DNA of 43,196 nt. It comes from Mariniphaga sp. (GTDB lineage: Bacteria; Bacteroidota; Bacteroidia; Bacteroidales; Prolixibacteraceae). Position 1 is the stretch's first letter. Each line of letters starts with the position of its first letter. A program made the position numbers and the translations under genes. The notes below the pieces were generated by a model. That model was not told the origin of the DNA. It searched no databases and saw nothing but the letters and a program-made list of their open reading frames with translations. Positions 41,764 to 43,196 of this stretch are shown here, one piece after another. The stretch is taken from contig JAHYIT010000031.1 of the NCBI GenBank assembly GCA_019429205.1, positions 1 to 43,196 of the forward strand. Direction: 5' to 3'.

Positions 41764-42891
41764 ATGTCAAAATTGAAATTATTCCTGCTGATTTTTCTTG
41801 GAACAGCAATTTTATCGCAAGCACAAACTGAGGACGGCGTTTTAAGGATGAATGAATTTCGGAATCCGAAAAAACGGCAGATTATTCAGATTCCCAATAT
41901 CGATGGTTTTCAAACTTTAAAAAGCGATTTGCACATGCACACTGTATTTTCCGACGGGCATGTCTGGCCAAATGTACGAGTGCAGGAAGCCTGGCAGGAA
42001 GGTCTGGATGTTATGTCTATTACCGACCATATTGAGTACACGCCACATTCGGCTGATGTGAAGGTAAGTCACAACCGCGCCTGGGAGCTGGCGAAAGACC
42101 TGGCTACAGAAAATAACCTGGTTTTTATTAAAGGAACCGAAATTACCAGGAATACGCCGCCCGGACATTTTAATGCTATTTTTATTGGCGATGCCTCAGA
42201 TTACATTGAGGACAGAGCAAATGAAAAGGATAAGCCGGCTGTAATGAAAGCTGTTGAGCAAAATGCTTTTATTTTCTGGAATCATCCGGGCTGGAAAGTG
42301 AATTCCATTGAAGGTTCGTATGAGTGGATTGACTTTGTTGACGAGCTAAAAAAGGAAAACAACCTGCATGGCATTGAAGTGTTTAACGGATTTGGTTTTC
42401 ACAAAAAAGCGCTCGACTGGGCAGTGGATAATAACCTCGCTGTGATGGGAACTTCTGATATTCATAATCTGGTTGTTCACGACTACAATTTGGGTGATTA
42501 TGTGCATCGCACCATGACCCTGGTTTTTGCCAAAGAACGCACTGCCGAATCGGTTCGGGAAGCGCTCGATGCCGGTCGTACTGTGGCCTGGGCAAGTAAA
42601 TACATTGCCGGAAAAGAAGAGCACGTTCGTAATCTTTTTAACGCTTGTGTTGAATTCGGTGCATCTTTTCATACAAAAGGAGAAAGAAAGTATTTCGAAA
42701 TTCGAAATTACAGCGATTTGTATTTTGAGCTGGAACTGGAATCGGGCAATGGAACAGAAAAAATTACGCTTTTCCCGCAAACTGCACAAGTTGTTACGGC
42801 GCCGGCTGATCAAAAAAGTTTGACATACAAAGTTGCCACCGCCTTTATAAGAAGCGATAAAAATCTTTTGGTTGAATTTCCTTTGAATTAA
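41764..42891 (+). CDS. secreted PHP-domain phosphoesterase
   Basis: The 375-residue protein has a signal peptide (cleavage near SQAQ) and a PHP metal-dependent domain: DLHMHTVFSDG (His57, His59), SITDHIEY, FIKGTEIT, WNHPGW and GTSDIHN, together the usual set of metal-binding His/Asp/Glu residues. PHP enzymes hydrolyse phosphoesters with two or three metal ions. The C-terminal 90 residues form a beta-rich domain. Export suggests it acts on nucleotides, sugar phosphates or a phosphorylated envelope polymer in the periplasm. It faces the FAD/Fe-S oxidoreductase gene. Confidence 0.85.
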   Translation: MSKLKLFLLIFLGTAILSQAQTEDGVLRMNEFRNPKKRQIIQIPNIDGFQTLKSDLHMHTVFSDGHVWPNVRVQEAWQEGLDVMSITDHIEYTPHSADVKVSHNRAWELAKDLATENNLVFIKGTEITRNTPPGHFNAIFIGDASDYIEDRANEKDKPAVMKAVEQNAFIFWNHPGWKVNSIEGSYEWIDFVDELKKENNLHGIEVFNGFGFHKKALDWAVDNNLAVMGTSDIHNLVVHDYNLGDYVHRTMTLVFAKERTAESVREALDAGRTVAWASKYIAGKEEHVRNLFNACVEFGASFHTKGERKYFEIRNYSDLYFELELESGNGTEKITLFPQTAQVVTAPADQKSLTYKVATAFIRSDKNLLVEFPLN

Positions 42892-43008
42892 AAACAGGAA
42901 TCGGTTCCAAATTTAAATGTCAAATTGTTTTATTGGAAACATTCGGTAATAATTTTTGAGATCGTGTCCATTTAAAAATCAGACCCGGGAATAATTTGTT
43001 AATTTTAT

Positions 43009-43196
43009 TTACCGAAGTGCTTCATACATTATTTCCACCGGGTGTTTGGCTGTTTTGCCTGTGCCATCTTTAATCTGGTGGCGGCAGGAGGTTCCCGGAG
43101 CAGAAATTAAAACCTTTTCTTCTGCCTCACGCACGGCCGGGAACAGAACCATTTCCCCGATTTTCATCGATAAATCGTAATGTTCTTTTTCATACC
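43009..43196 (-). CDS. FAD-binding/4Fe-4S oxidoreductase, C-terminal part
   Basis: A minus-strand frame enters from the right edge and stops at 43009-43011. The visible 61 residues (YEKEHYDLSMKIGEMVLFPA..., APGTSCRHQIKDGTG..., HPVEIMYEALR) match the end of large FAD-linked oxidases fused to a CCG-type Fe-S domain, related to YdiJ and glycolate or D-lactate dehydrogenase GlpC/LutA-type subunits. The start lies outside the window, so substrate specificity cannot be judged. The 117 bp before the PHP gene stop show no clear terminator. Confidence 0.8.
   Translation of the reverse strand, partial: YEKEHYDLSMKIGEMVLFPAVREAEEKVLISAPGTSCRHQIKDGTGKTAKHPVEIMYEALR

Overview
The window reads as chromosomal DNA of a Bacteroidota bacterium, most likely class Bacteroidia and a relative of the Marinilabiliales/Prolixibacteraceae (the order is an inference). 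The signs are many promoters with the Bacteroidota -7 box TAnnTTTG, few Shine-Dalgarno sequences, a short primary sigma factor without region 1.1, signal peptides ending in AQ/GQ, and family types common in that phylum. I see no insertion sequence, phage, tRNA, rRNA or CRISPR array.

Layout. 1-5200: tail of an unknown gene and fabD (+), then five minus-strand genes: a CDF metal transporter, a hemerythrin-like protein and a LuxR regulator with a degenerate receiver (one tight operon), followed by an outer-membrane porin and a secreted FMN-binding protein. 5300-12350: a glycosyltransferase, ftsE, and an envelope pair made of a large TPR protein and a beta-barrel protein. 12640-19350: housekeeping genes gyrB, a LOG-family hydrolase, an HtrA protease, rpoD and rlmD. 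19500-24030: a structured leader or small RNA, an ABC-F ATPase overlapping rlmB, then two Lrp/AsnC paralogs flanking the 3' remnant of an ammonium transporter. 24140-28110: an MscS channel, a secreted M64 peptidase, a small membrane ORF and ADP-heptose epimerase. 28390-33450: folE, two secreted beta-propeller lactonase-like proteins, a double CDGSH protein, a 190-bp nested palindrome, a flavin reductase-rubredoxin fusion and a secreted S9-type hydrolase. 33560-36650: an orphan sigma-54 activator, a compact small-RNA gene, and a NarL-type two-component pair. 36650-43196: palindromes, ppdK, a second compact non-coding unit, two lipocalin-like proteins, a kynureninase gene remnant, a secreted PHP phosphoesterase, and the C-terminus of an FAD/Fe-S oxidoreductase.

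The items most worth a second look are not in ordinary ORFs. They are three short promoter-to-terminator units with no conventional gene (about 19529-19690, 35026-35097, 40088-40171), two 3' gene remnants (amt at 23211-23504, kynU at 41424-41681), operator-like repeats upstream of the amt remnant, and the stop-to-stop nested palindrome at 31353-31541. The metal/redox envelope cluster at 1084-5188 is the best candidate for a little-described protein system. All family calls come from reading motifs by eye; no database search was run.
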